From Ryuthela nishihirai (taxonomy: Eukaryota > Arthropoda > Arachnida > Araneae > Heptathelidae), in the NCBI GenBank assembly GCA_038380435.1, contig JAWZYU010000025.1, forward strand, positions 48,616,691 through 48,680,690: DNA of 64,000 nt. The letters run 5' to 3'. Below, in pieces: positions 33,680-45,593 of this stretch. A program made the position numbers and the translations under genes. How positions within the stretch are numbered: position 1 is the stretch's first letter; each line of letters begins with the position of its first letter. The notes below the pieces were generated by a model. The model had not been told where the DNA came from, ran no database searches, and saw only the letters and a list, made by a program, of their open reading frames with translations.

Positions 33680-34598
33680 TTACATCTGTTGCATCCGGCC
33701 ACTGCACACCAATTCTAACAAGGTCCTGTTTGACATTGTCTGCCCACCCCATCCTGTATCCCCCCTCCTTCCGAGACCTCTAGGCATACTGTTCATAACC
33801 CTATTCGCCAATCTATAATTATCCATACAGGCAACATGGCCAAACCAGCGGAGTCTCTCTATACACAATATGCTGCTTAAAGGAGGTTGCAGACTCCTTT
33901 GCCTAACCTCATCATTAGTTACAAAGTTGAACCACCTAATGCCCAAGATACTGTGTAAGCATCTAGAATCAAAAGCATCTAGTTTCATGTTATCATGTTT
34001 ACAAAGTGTCCAAGTTTCACTGCCATAACTAACCGTAGAAAGAACCAAACTATTATAGTCTAATTTTAGTCTTTAGGTGTATACGCCTATTTCTCCACAC
34101 TCTCCATAGATTCTTAAAAGTCCCGGCAGCAATCCCTATCCGTCTGTTAATCTCATGCCACACATCACCAGTATCAGTTACATAGCTCCCAAAATAATTA
34201 AACTGTGACACCTGTTCAAGATTGCAACCCTTCAGATTAACTGAATCACAGCCTGCCTGACCAATTTTCATCACTTTAGTTTTCTCTCTGTTTATAACCA
34301 AACCTACTCTAGTACCAGTTTCAACAGCTGGAATGAAAGTGTTCATCTCATCAACATCATCTGCCAAAAGGGCTAAATCATCAGCATAATCTAAATCAGA
34401 AATTTTCGTATCTCCAGCCCATTTAAGGCCAAAATCTTTCCCTTGAAGTGAATTTCGCATAACATAATCAATAACCAAACTAAAGAGAAAAGGAGACAAA
34501 ATGAAGCCTTGTCGAACACCAGAAGTAATGCTAAACCAATTGCTACAAGACTTACCAACTCTCACACACAACTCAGTGTTATTATAGAGAACTTTCAT
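33680..34598 (-). pseudogene. LINE copy 6: RT motif B to C-terminal domain
   Basis: 34053-34598 encodes GVRQGFILSPFLF, DYADDLALLADDVDEMN, VGLVINREKTKVMKI and FNYFGSYV. 33680-34048 continues with VSYGSETWTLC, RWFGHVACMDNYRL and a GRRG remnant of the basic RGRPRMRW block. The two frames are joined by a small frameshift near 34050. The catalytic YADD is intact. Confidence 0.8.
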
Positions 34599-34628
34599 TA
34601 TGTTAACTAACTTGTCAGGTATACCATA

Positions 34629-35390
34629 TCATCTCACAATCAACCACAAATTATGACGATCAACAGAGTCGAAAGCCTTTTTGAAATCAACAAAGCTAGC
34701 AACCAAAGGTTTCTGAAACTCTAAACATTTCTCAAGAATCTGCCTAGGTGAAAATATCTGATCCACACATCCCCTACCACTTCTGAATCCACATTGCTCA
34801 TCACGCAATTGACTGTCAACCAGATTCTTAATTCTATTAAGCACAATCATGGAAAGAACTTTACCTGGAACAGAGAGTAGGCTGATACCCCTATAGTTAC
34901 GACAAGAACTGCGACCACCTTTTTTGAAAATAGGGATAATAATAGCTCTGGTAAAATCTTTAAGAACCATGCCTTTGTCATAAAAGATATTCAAAATTTC
35001 AGTCATCCAAGTGGTAAGTGAAACATTCCCAGCTCTAAGCATTTCTGTAGTAATTTCATCTACCCCTGGGGATTTATGAAGTGTAAGTTTAGAAATAGCC
35101 AAAATAACTTCAGATTGTGTTATAGGGCCAACATTAAAGCCACTAATGCATCTATCATCATTGCAAACAATGGGAATAGAACTAACCGCATTGTTTAGAA
35201 TATCACTGAAATACTCATCCCACCTAGCCATGACAGAATCCTCACCTTCTATAACCTTACCTTGTTTATCCTGCAATCTTTGTATACCTGTCCGTTTTCT
35301 ACCACATAAAACATTAACTATCTGGTACAGCTCTCTGCTGTTTGTTGTGCTGCCTAACTGCTTCCTCGGCTTTGTCAGCCAAACCATCAA
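34629..35390 (-). pseudogene. LINE copy 6: linker and RT fingers/palm A
   Basis: A 253-residue open stretch covers YQIVNVLCGRKRTGI, KSPGVDEITTEML, NYRGISLLSVPGKV, EQCGFRSGRGCVDQIFSPRQ and motif A FVDFKKAFDSV near its C terminus. It ends at a stop just after DRHNLWLIVR. Confidence 0.8.
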
Positions 35391-36647
35391 GCCAAAGATT
35401 CTTATCAGTAGCTAAGTGATCCTTTACATGTTTATTAAACTCTCTGTAATCCTTTCTATTAGGACTAGTGGGGTACTGATTAAGGACATTCCTGCAGTTC
35501 CTTCTTTCTGAAATAAGCTCAAGTGCCCTATCACTTAAATAATTCTGCCTCCTCTGCACCTTTTTTCCTAAAAGAGTACTGTTAGTTTCCAAAAAAGCCT
35601 GTTTAAAATGGTCCCATTCTTCCTCAACTTCAGTATTAAGCAAACCATGACTGTCATAATGACTAAGTAACCTATCATGGTAAGCTTTAGCTATAAATGG
35701 GTCTTTCAGAGCTTCAGTATTAAAGGTAAATTTTTTAACTTTAGCAAAACACTTTTTAAGTTTAAGTTGCAAGACACTTTTCACAAGGTAATGGTCAGAT
35801 CCAATTTCAGCTCCCCTATATGACCTGGTATTCCTAACAGAACTAGCCCATTTGCTGTTAATTAATATATATTCAATCATATTCTTATGCAGCCCATCAG
35901 GTGAAACCCGTGTGTATATATGTATGTCGCTGTGTTTGTAATAAGTGTTAGTTATTCTGAAACCATTGAGTTTACTTACCTGTAGGAGATGTTGCCCATT
36001 GTAGCTACCAATATCAAAAGGGCCTATCACCCATCCCCAAAGGTCAGTCAGTACCAACTTTTTCATTGAAGTCACCTTAGGACAAGGGTAATATCTCCTT
36101 TCTTGACAGAATTCAAAATATTCTGAAATTGTCCGTAAAACCTATCCTTCTCATTGGCATCCTCAGTGGGAGCATAACACCAGATAACATTCAAGTCTTT
36201 AATGCTTGTCTGAAATTTTGCTGTAAGAAACCTTTCATTAATGCACTCATATCCTAGAAGAGCATCACTAGCATGTCTGCTGAGCAGCAGACCCATACCT
36301 TGGTGATGCTTTCCAACCTCCCTCCCTGTAAAGAGAAATTTAAAGTTATTTTTAGGTATCTCACTTTTAACTTTCCATCTGGTCTCTTGCAAGCCTAGAA
36401 TATCTAGGTTATTGTGCTGGAATTCCTGTGTAAGGATATCAAGAGAATAATCTTTATATAATGTCCTCATGTTCCGTTTCTGCAGAGAGAAAATGATTAG
36501 TAGGATTTTTAAAGAAACTAGGTTTATTGAGATAGGTAGGGCCAACAATATCAAACAGCCCCCTGATCGCAGGCATGGGGCAAAGACCTGTTCCTTCTCT
36601 GCTAAAGGCACCAATGCTGTAAGGAACTTCAGGCACCACCTTTTCAA
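35314..36647 (-). pseudogene. LINE copy 6: endonuclease domain in two frames
   Basis: 36072-36647 starts MKRWCLKFLTALV and includes NMRTLYKDYSLDILT, NLDILGLQETRW (catalytic Glu kept) and CYAPTEDAN, ending near ITLVL. 35314-36075 carries on after a frameshift that damages the GDFNAKVG block, then MIEYILINSKW (usual D changed to E), GSDHYLVKSV and the linker. The MKRWC start agrees with copy 1 (5099) and is the best guess for the family's start codon. Confidence 0.8.
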
Positions 36648-37195
36648 GTGGACTTTTTCAAGAGCCTACCTGAGACACATTACTCCAGTTTAGGCTTGAC
36701 GATGCCCAACTAGCTAAGTGAGGTACAGGTACCTGCGATGGCCTCTGATTAGGATTATCCACCAGGTGATATAAAGTATCCCATGCCTCTGTTCACTTAG
36801 GGCTGACAACCCAGAAGCAAACAGAAAACACAGTGGCAGATTCTCCCTCAACAGAGGCCCACCAGTGCAGCAAGTCCAGGATCCATAAACAAGTCCAGTT
36901 TAGTATGTATAAATGATCAGCACCAGGACCCTGTGAAGGTGACCACTCCTCAGCAGGGTTGAAAAGAAAAAAAAAGTGGCCATAGATGACCAGATCAGTA
37001 GGCCATACTGAACTGGCAGCCCTCCCCTTCCGTTCCCTTCCAAAAGAGAATATCTCTTTTGAAAGGTACTAACGGCCTGCACCACGAGAAGGCGGGGTGT
37101 GACATTAGGTGCTAGACCTGGCCAGTTCTGTGCGTCATCACTAGGGATTGGTACACAGCTCTCCTTCCAGTTTATGCCTAGCTACCATTTACAGA

Positions 37196-39976
37196 CATTC
37201 ATCAGCATCATGTGCCAAAAGGGCTAAATCATCAGCATAATCTAAATAAGAAATTTTCAGGTCTGTAGACCATTTAAGGCCAAACTCTTTCCCTTGCAGC
37301 GATTTCCGCATAACATGATCAATAACCACACTGAAGAGAAAAGGAGACAAAATGCACCCTTGATGAACAACAGAAGTGATGCTAAACAATTGCTACAAGC
37401 TTTACTAACTCTCACACATGACTCAGTATTACTCTAAAGAGCTTTCATTATGTTAACTAATTTGTCTGGTATGCCATATGAAATCACAATCAATCACAAA
37501 TTATGGTGATCAACAGAGTCAAAAGCCTTTTTGAAATCTACGAAGCTAGTAACCACAGGAACTGTGGAACTGTAAAGATTTCTCAAGAATCTGCCTAACT
37601 TTAAAAAAATCTGATCTACACATTCTCTACAACTTCTGAATCCATACTGCTCATTATGCAATTGTCCCTCAACCAGATTCTTAATTCTGTTAAGCACAAT
37701 CATGCAAAGAACTTTACCTGGAACAGAAAGTAGGCTGCCCCTATAGTTATCACAAGAACTGCAATCAGCTTTTTTAAAAATAGGGATAATAATAGCTGTG
37801 GTAAAATCATTAGGAACAATGCCTTTATCATAAAAGATATTCAAAATTTCAGTCAGTCATGTGGTAACAGAAACATACCCAGCTCTAAGCATTTCACTAG
37901 TAATTTCATCTACCCCTGGGGATTTATGTAGTTTAAAGTTTAGAAATAGCCACAATAACTTCAGACTGATATAAAGCCAACATTAAAGCCAGTAATGCAT
38001 CTGTCCTCATTACAAACAATGGGAGTAGAACTAACCACATTGTTTAGTATATCTCTTTAATGCTCAGCCCATTAGCTATGATAGAATCCTTGCTTTCTAT
38101 AATGTTACCTTGTTTATCGTTCAATCCCTGTACCTGTCCATTTTCTACCACAAAAAACATTAACTATCTGGTACCGCTCTCTGCTATTGTGCTATCTGAC
38201 TGCTTCCTCGGCTTTGTCAACCAAGCCATGTAGACAAAGATTCTCATTTGCTGCAAAAGGACCCTTTACACATTTATTAAGCTCTTTATAATGCTTTCTC
38301 TTAGGACTGGTAGGGTATTGATTAAGAACATTTCTGCAATTCTTTCTTTCCAAAACAGCTTTAGTGCCTTATTAATCAAATAATTTTGCCTCCTCTGCTC
38401 CCCTTTACCTAAAAGAGTGTTGTTAGTTTCAAGAAAAGCCTGTTTAAAATGGTCCCATTCTTCCTCAACTTCAGTAGTAAGCAAACCATGAATGTCATCA
38501 TGACTAAGTAAACTATCATGATAGGCTTTGGCTAGAACAGGGTCTTTCAAAGCCTTCAGTGTTGCTTCTTTTAACTTTAGCACAACAGTTCTTAAGTTTC
38601 AGTTGCAAGACAACAAGGTAATGGTCAAATCCAATTTTAGCACCCCTATATGATCTTGCATTCCTAACAGAACAACCCATTTTCTCTTAATATATAATTA
38701 ATCATATTCTTATGCAACCCATAAGGTGAAACCCATGTGTACTTATGTGTGTGTAGTGGTGTTTGTAATAAGTGTTAGTTATTCTCAAACTATTAAGTTT
38801 ATTTACCTGTAGGAGACATTGCTCATTGCCATTACAGCTGCCAATACCAAAAGGGCCTATCACCCCTCCCCAAAAGTCAGAGTCAGTACCAACTTTGGAA
38901 TTGAAGTCACCTAGAACAAGGGTAATATCTCCTTTCTTGACAGAATTCAAAATATCCTGAAATTGTCCATAAATGCAATCCTCCTTATTGGCATCCTCAG
39001 TGGAGGCATAACAACAAATAACATTAAAGTGTTTAATGCGTGTCTGAAATTTTGCCGTAAGAAACCTTTCATTAATGCATTCATATCATAGAAGAGCATC
39101 ACTAGTGTGTCTGCTGAGAAGCAGACCTACATCTTGGAGATGCTTATTATCTTCCCTTTCTGAAAAGAAAAATTTAAGATTATTTTTAAGAATCTGGCTT
39201 TTATCTGTCTATCTGGTTTCTTTCAAGTCACGAATATTTGAATCATAATGGTAGAATTTTTGTATGAGGACATCCAGAGAATAACCTCTGTGCAGAGTCT
39301 TCACATTCCAACTACCTATGGAGAGAAAATGGTTAGTGGGATGTTTATTGAGAGAAGGAATGTGGACAATATCAAACAGCCCCTAATCTCAGGTATGGGA
39401 CAAAGATCTGTTCCCCCCACTACTAAAGGCTGAAGCTATCTACACTGGAAGATTTCTTCCCGTATAAGATTTGATGATACCAATAGAAGCAAGAGTTCAG
39501 GTACCTACGATGACCTCTGCTAAGTATTATCCACCAGGTGATGAAACATATCCTGTGAATCTATTCACTTGAGGCTGTTAACCCACAAACAGAAAACACA
39601 ATGGAAGATTTTCCCTCAACAGAAATCCACCAGTACATCAAATTCAGGATTCATAGTAAAGCTGAGCCATTATTTCATTCCAGTTGGTGTGTGTATATGG
39701 TCAGCAGCAGGACACTGTGTGGTTAACCACTCTTCAGCAGGGTAGAAAAAAAGAAAAGTAACCATAGTAGTCCACATCAGTAGGCCATGCTGATCTGGCA
39801 GTCCTCCCCTTCCATTTCCTTCCACAAGAGAGTATCTCTTTTTAAAGGTGCTAATGATCTGCACTTCGAGAAAGTTGGGTCAGACTTTAGTGCTATGCTT
39901 GCCTGGTTCTGTGCAGCATCACAGGGGATTGGTGCATAGCTCTCCTTCCAGTGACTACCTAGCTACTATTTACAGA
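37196..39976 (-). mobile_element. RTE-type LINE copy 7, main part (minus strand)
   Basis: Runs from just upstream of motif D through RT, linker, endonuclease and 5' UTR to a 5' end near 39976 (TGTAAATAGTAGCTAGG). It is more diverged than copy 6. Scattered frames show RT and EN blocks: 37189-37389 (GCILSPFLF, DYADDLALLA), 37494-37844 (KVLCMIVLNRIKNLVEGQ, DFKKAFDSVDHHNL) and 38702-38950 (VLGDFNSKVGT). Its 3' portion beyond 33549 was lost. Confidence 0.8.
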
Positions 39977-40847
39977 CCCAATATAAATATAATTATTAAT
40001 TAACACATAACATCCAATATAAATACAATTTTTAATTAATACATTTATTGTAAATGTCACACAACAGAAATAACATATGTATATATTAAGTTATTCATAT
40101 ATTTTAACGCATTTATTATAAATTCCATGCAACATAAAATAACTTAAATATTATAATTTATTCATGCAATGCAGCTCTGCCACACATGGATCAACTTGCA
40201 TCTACCAGCACATCTGCTGACTAATCTGAAACTTGGAGTGAGTTGGTAACAATTTAGTTTATTTCGCACACTCAAAAATAACACACTAGCACAAAACCTA
40301 AAGGATGTGAAACACATAGTAGATATAACACATATAGTTGCTATAATCAGTCATCACTGACCCCACTGCAGACTCAAACCACTAAGATGTCAGCAGGAGA
40401 AGAAAAACTCACCTTATCAAGCATCTTTCACCACTTTCTCCATTATGATTGTTCTATATTTTCCATACTAACCATCATGGATCACTCTGCAATATGAACT
40501 TACTGTTATCAACTTTCTTCTCTCAGTATCTCGCAACTGGTCATTGCAGTTGACACTAGGTACCATAGATATTTTGTGAAAGTGCTTTTAAAATAAAGTG
40601 TCATAGAAAATTAAACATATTAATTTAATATTTGGATATTTGAGATTGACTAACACATATTTTAAGATATGACAAGATGCTTATTAAAGTTGTTGCTATA
40701 TATATATACAATGAAATGCAACTAGCACCCACTAGTAGGTGCTAGTTTTTGCCGATGGATCAAAATAAAAAATCAACTAATTTAGTTTATTTATAAATCA
40801 AAATACATATATAATACCTAATAAACATACAATTTAATATTTTCCTA
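39977..40847. other. AT-rich DNA without recognised gene
   Basis: Two loose direct repeats of AATATAAATA.AATT.TTAATTAA lie at 39982-40040. A 26-bp near-perfect palindrome (ACTAGCACCCACTAGTAGGT plus GCTAGT) lies at about 40721-40746. Confidence 0.4.
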
Positions 40848-41188
40848 TACAGAGGGTCCTCGATATACGTCATTGATTAATTAGGGGAGGTAAACTCGAT
40901 ATGCATCTGATATATTCGCATCTACGTCGTTTGAACAGGAATGTATATTTCCCTCAAATCTTCTCTTTCTCCTTCTGTATTTAAATTCATAATTTCATAC
41001 TGTATATAAAATGTATATAATGAAATAAAAAGGTAAAAAATAAACAGTAAATTCTAGAAAAAAATTAACAGTAGAACTTTCTAGAACAATGTGCAGTAGG
41101 TCTGTGACATCATACGGTGCTGCTTGTGCTACAACAACAATTACAGTAGAGGTACACAGTGCAGTAATTAAAGTGATTTAATTCTTTA

Positions 41189-41728
41189 TGACATAGTTAA
41201 ATGTTTTTAAACACTTCGACACATGGACTATGCTATCAAGTATCAATAATTATTAAAGAGAGATTTACATACCAGGCCGTAGAGGATGGGAAGTAACAGG
41301 AGCTCTTGGAATGCTTTTTGTGAGAAATTTAAAATTCGACATTCTTGCCAGCAAGTGACATCTCAGTGGAGATTAAAAATAATGATGACGGCTGACAATG
41401 ATCTATCCACATAGAGTACTTAAAAAGTTTTAGATCGTCATGGATTTAAACTTTTTAAGCACTCTATGCTATCAAAAGTATAAATGGTTATTTCATTCGC
41501 CAATGCGGGTAGACCATTGGCAGCCGTCATCATTATTTTTAATCTCCACTGAAACATCACTTGCCGGCAAGAACGCCGAATTTTAAATTTCTCACCAAAA
41601 ACCTTCTAAGAGCTCCTGTTACTTCCCATCCTCTACGGCATGGTACATAAATCTCTCTTTAATAATTATTGATACTTGATAGCATAGTCCATGTGTCGAA
41701 TTGCTTAAAAACATTTAGCAGTGTCATA
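41189..41728. repeat. Large palindrome inside the TIR element
   Basis: The left arm (about 41189-41402) and right arm (about 41513-41728) are inverted copies of about 210 bp with roughly a dozen differences. Shared blocks include TTCGACACATGGACTATGCT and GAGGATGGGAAGTAACAGGA. The spacer (about 110 bp) contains a smaller stem, ACTTAAAAAGTTT/AAACTTTTTAAG. Confidence 0.85.
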
Positions 41729-42459
41729 TGTCCGACCCCGCCTTCTCGTGGTGCAGACCGTTAGTACCTTTCAAAAGAGATACTCTCTTGTGGAAGTGAT
41801 ACTCTCTTGTGGAAGTGAACGGAAGGGGAGGGCTGCCAGATTAGTGTGGCCTACTGATCTGGACAACTATGGCTACTTTTCTTTTTTTTTCTACCCTTCT
41901 GAGGAGTGGTCAACCACACAGGGTCCTGGTGCTGACCATAAAACCCACTGGACTGGACAGATATATGGCTCTGAGCTTGATTATGGATCCTGATTTTGCT
42001 GCACTGGTGGGCTTCTGTGGAGGGAAAATCTTCCGCTGTGTTTTCTGTTTGTGGGTTGACAGCCCCAAGTGAATAGATTCACAGGATATGTTTATCAGCT
42101 GGTGGATAATCCTGAGCAGAGGTCATCGCAGGCACCTGAACTCTTTGCTTCTACTGGCATCGTCAAAGTAGATGTGTAGTGTAGATGGCTTCAGCCTTTA
42201 GTGGTGGGGGAACGGGTCTTTGCCCCATGTCTGCGATTAGTGGGCTGTTGATATTGTCAGCATTCTCTCTCTCAATAAACCTAGTTTCTTTAAACATCCC
42301 ACTAACCATTTTCTCTACATAGGTAGTTGGAATGTGAGGACTCTGCACAGAGCTTTTTCTCTTGATGTCCTTATCAAGAGGAAAAGCTCTGTGCAGAGTC
42401 ACACAAGAATTCTTGATGTCACACAAGAATTCCACCATTATAATTAAGATATTCTCGGC

Positions 42460-43264
42460 TTGCAAGAGACCAGATGGACAGATAAAGGTCAGATTCTTAA
42501 AAATAATCTTAAATTTCTCTTTTCAGGGAGGAACGATAACAAACATCGGCAAGGCATGGGTCTGCTTCTCAGCAGACACGCTAGTGATGCTCTTCTAGGA
42601 TATGAGTGCATTAATGAAAGGTATCTTACAGCAAAATTTCAGACAAGCATTAAAGACTTGAATGTTATCTGCTGTTATGCCCCCACTGAGGATGCCGATG
42701 AGGATGAGAAGGATAGGTTTTATGGACAACTTCAGGATATTTTGAATTCTGTCAAGAAAGGAGATGTTACCCTTGTTTTTGGTGACTTCAGTGCCAAAGT
42801 TGGTACTGACTCTGACCTATGGGGAGGAGTAATAGGCCCTTTTGTTATTGGTAGCTGCAATGGCAATGGGCAAAGTCTCCTGCAGGTAAGTAAACTCAAT
42901 GGATTCAGAATAACAAACACTTATTACAAACACCGCGACACATAAGTACACATGGGTTTCACCCGATGGGCTGCATAAGAATATGATTGATTATATATTA
43001 ATTAACAGCAAATGGACTAGTTCTGTTAGGAATACCAGGTCATATAGGGGAGCTGAAATTGGATCTGACCATTATCTTGTTAAATGCGTCTTGCAACTTA
43101 AACTTAAAAAGTGTTGTGCTAGGGTTAAAAAAATTGCTTTTAATACTGAAGCTCTGAAAGACCCAGTTATAGCCAAAGCTTACCATGATAGATTACTTAG
43201 TCATTATGACAGTCATGGTTTGTTTACTACTGAAGTTGAGGAAGAATGGGACCATTTTATATAG
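42460..43264 (+). pseudogene. LINE copy 8: endonuclease domain, two frames
   Basis: 42460-42945 starts at LQETRW equivalents (QETRWTDKGQ), continues with CYAPTEDADEDEKDRF and GDFSAKVG (N of the catalytic GDFN changed to S), and stops near the YYKHRDT block. 42983-43264 gives MIDYILINSKW and GSDHYLVK. The Asn-to-Ser change in a strongly conserved position suggests loss of nicking activity, apart from the frameshifts. Confidence 0.8.
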
Positions 43265-43573
43265 GCTTGTTTTGGAAACTAACAGTACTCTTTTAGGGAA
43301 AAAGGAGCAGAGGAGGCAGAATTATGTGAGTGATAGGCACTTGAGCTTATTTCAGAAAGAAAGTACTGCAGGAATGTCCTTAATCAATACCTACTAGTCC
43401 TTATGGAAAGCATTACAGAGAGCTTAATAAACATGTAAAGGATCAGTTAGTTGCTGATAAGAATCTTTGGCTTGGCTGACAAAGCCGATGAAGCAGTTAG
43501 ACAGCACAACAGCAGAGAGCTGTACCAGATAGTTAATGTTTTGTGTGGTAGAAAACGGACAGGTATATAGGGA

Positions 43574-44429
43574 TTGAAGGATAAACAAGGTAAGGTTATA
43601 GAAGGTGAGGATTCTGTCATGGCTAGGTGGGCTGAGCATTTCAGTGATATTCTAAACAATGCGGTTAGTTCTATTCCCATTGTTTGCAATGACAATAGAT
43701 GCATTGGTGGCTTTAATGTTGGCCCTATAACACAATCTGAAGTTATTTTGGCTGTTTCTAAACTTAAACTTCATAAATTCCCAGCGATAGATGAAATTAC
43801 TACAGAAATGCTTAGAGCTGGGAATGTTTCGGTTACCACTTGGATGACTGAAATTCTGAATATCTTTTATGATAAAGGCATGGTTCCTAAGGATTTTACC
43901 AGAGCTATTGTTATCCCTATTTTCGAAAAAGGTGATCGCAGTTCTTGTGATAACTATAGGGGTATCAGCCTACTCTCTGTTCCAGGTAAAGTTCTTTCCA
44001 TGATTGTGCTTAATAGAATTAAGAATCTGGTTGACAGTCAGTTGTGTGATGAGCAGTGCGGTTTCAGAAGTGATAGGGGATCTGTCGATCAGATATTTTC
44101 ACTTAGGCAGATTCTTGAGAAATGTTTAAGAGTTTCAGAAACCTTTGGTTGCTAGCTTTGTTGATTTCGAAAAGGCTTTCGACTCTGTTGATCGTCATAA
44201 TTTGTGGTTGATTGTGAAATCATATGGTATACCATACAAGTTAATTAACATAATGAAAGCTCTCAATAATAACACTGAGTCGTGTGTGAGAGTTGGTAAG
44301 TCTTGTAGCAATTGGTTTAGCATTGCTTCTGGTGTTCGACAAGGGTGCATTTTGTCTCCTTTTCTCTTTAGTTTGGTTATTGATTATGTTATGCGAAATT
44401 CACTTCAAAGGGAAAGATTTTGGCCTTAA
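43574..44429 (+). pseudogene. LINE copy 8: RT fingers to motif B
   Basis: 43574-44155: KFPAIDEITTEML, NYRGISLLSVPGKV, then EQCGFRSDRGSVDQIF, ending at an inserted base. 44145-44429: FVDFEKAFDSV (motif A, K to E), IASGVRQGCILSPFLF (motif B), and an early stop after SLQRERFWP. The stop is caused by an extra A in the CTTCAAAGGGAAAG stretch (about 44402-44415). Confidence 0.8.
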
Positions 44430-45204
44430 GTGGGCTGGAGATACGAAAATTTCTGATTTAGATTATGCTGATGATTTAGCCCTTTTGGCAAATGATGTTG
44501 ATGAGATTGGTAGTATGGTAGGTTTGGTTATAAACAGAGAGAAAACTAAAGTGACGAAAATTGGTCAGGCAGGCTGTGATTCAGTTAATCTGAATGGTTG
44601 CAGTCTTGAGCAGGTGTCACAATTTAATTATCTTTGGAGCTATGTAACAGATAATGGTGATGTGCGGCATGAGATTAACAGACGAATAGGGATTGCTGCC
44701 GGGACTTTTAAGAATCTATGGAGATTGTGGAGAAATAGGCGTATATACCTAAAGACTAAAATTAGACTGTATAATAGTTTGGTTCTTTCTAGGGTTAGTT
44801 ATGGTAGTGAAACTTGGATGCTGTGTAAACAAGATAACAGGAAACTAGATGCTTTTGATTCTAGATGCTTACGCAGTATATTGGGTATTAGGTGGTTTAA
44901 CTTTGTAACTAATGATGAGGTTAGGCAAAGGAGTCTGCAACCTCCTTTAAGCAGCATATTGTGCAGAGAGAGACTGCGCTGGTTTGGCCATGTTGCCCGT
45001 ACAGATAATTATAGATTGGCGAATAGGGTTATGAACAGTGTGCCTAGAGGCCTCAGAAGGAGGGGGAGACCTAGGATGCGGTGGGCAGACAATGTCAAAC
45101 AGGACCTTGTTAGAATTGGTGTGCAGTGGCCAGATGCAGTAGATGTAGCTCAGGATAGACTTGCTTGGAGAACTAAATTGCACGGTCTGGTTGGACCTCA
45201 GTAG
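44293..45204 (+). pseudogene. LINE copy 8: YADD motif to C terminus, 303 codons open
   Basis: After the frameshift the true RT frame resumes at about 44415: DYADDLALLANDVDEIGS, GLVINREKTKVTKI, FNYLWSYV, SYGSETWMLC, RWFGHVARTDNYRL, RRRGRPRMRWADNVKQD, and a normal stop after GLVGPQ. The first 40 or so residues are out-of-frame translation of motif B. A 30-bp in-frame deletion removes MNSFIRAVDE between motifs C and D. Otherwise the domain is complete. Confidence 0.82.
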
Positions 45205-45593
45205 CCCATGGCTGCTTGAGGATGATGATGATAGAGAATTATCTTGCTTGTGCTACAGTTGCAGCAATTTCAAGTGCTGAAGAAGAACAGTTGAATAGGA
45301 GGACTAATTAAATATTTTAATGTTTTATTAATAATTTCATAGTGTATTTTCTAATTATTATTTAGCAATTGCAATAAATTATACTGAATTATAGTTTAGT
45401 GTAAAACTAAGTATTTCCTAATCATATGTCTATACACTTCTACGTAAATTCAAGTTTTTTTAGTAAGTCTGGAAAATATCACCAGTGTAATACATTAGTT
45501 CAATGGGAAATCAACGTCCTATATACGTCGTTTCATTATAAGTCGTGCTTTTTAGGAACATAACTAGAGTGTATGTCGAGCACCCCCTGTATA

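Larger units (their letters stand above)
33590..37195 (-). mobile_element. RTE-type LINE copy 6, full length, inserted in copy 7
   Basis: The 3' tail is at 33590-33612 and the 5' end at about 37195, with CTGTAAATGGTAGCTAGGC as the first bases, the same start as copy 1. It sits inside LINE copy 7 at its GATGTTGATGAGATGAA segment. Coding is split over several frames by single-base indels. About 3.6 kb, giving the family's full length. Confidence 0.85.
41729..45232 (+). mobile_element. RTE-type LINE copy 8 (subfamily B)
   Basis: It begins in the 5' UTR (TGTCCGACCCCGCCTTCTCG), about 90 bp short of the family 5' end, and ends with GCTTGAGGATGATGATGAT. It inserted right after the palindrome of the surrounding TIR element. 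It shares diagnostic changes with the copy at 60490-63920: KSPAIDEI-type wording, a one-base insertion, and a 30-bp deletion in the RT region. It has a local duplication of GAATTCTTGATGTC around 42360-42430. Confidence 0.85.
40850..45589. mobile_element. TA-flanked TIR element, non-autonomous, split by LINE copy 8
   Basis: The left end is CAGAGGGTCCTCGATATACG. The right end, read inversely, is CAGGGGGTGCTCGACATACA. TA flanks both. Without the LINE (41729-45232) it is about 1.2 kb and contains a large palindrome (41189-41728). TA targets and CAG...CTCGA ends suggest a pogo/Tigger-type or related Tc1/mariner superfamily element. No transposase seen. Confidence 0.6.

Noticed and set aside
43424..43704. 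Antisense open frames of 70-90 codons that recur in several LINE copies (also 6379-6618, 23881-24141, 35146-35415, 62109-62369)
   Set aside because: They recur because the underlying LINE linker sequence recurs. They are shadows of the RT frame, not a conserved antisense gene as far as can be judged here.
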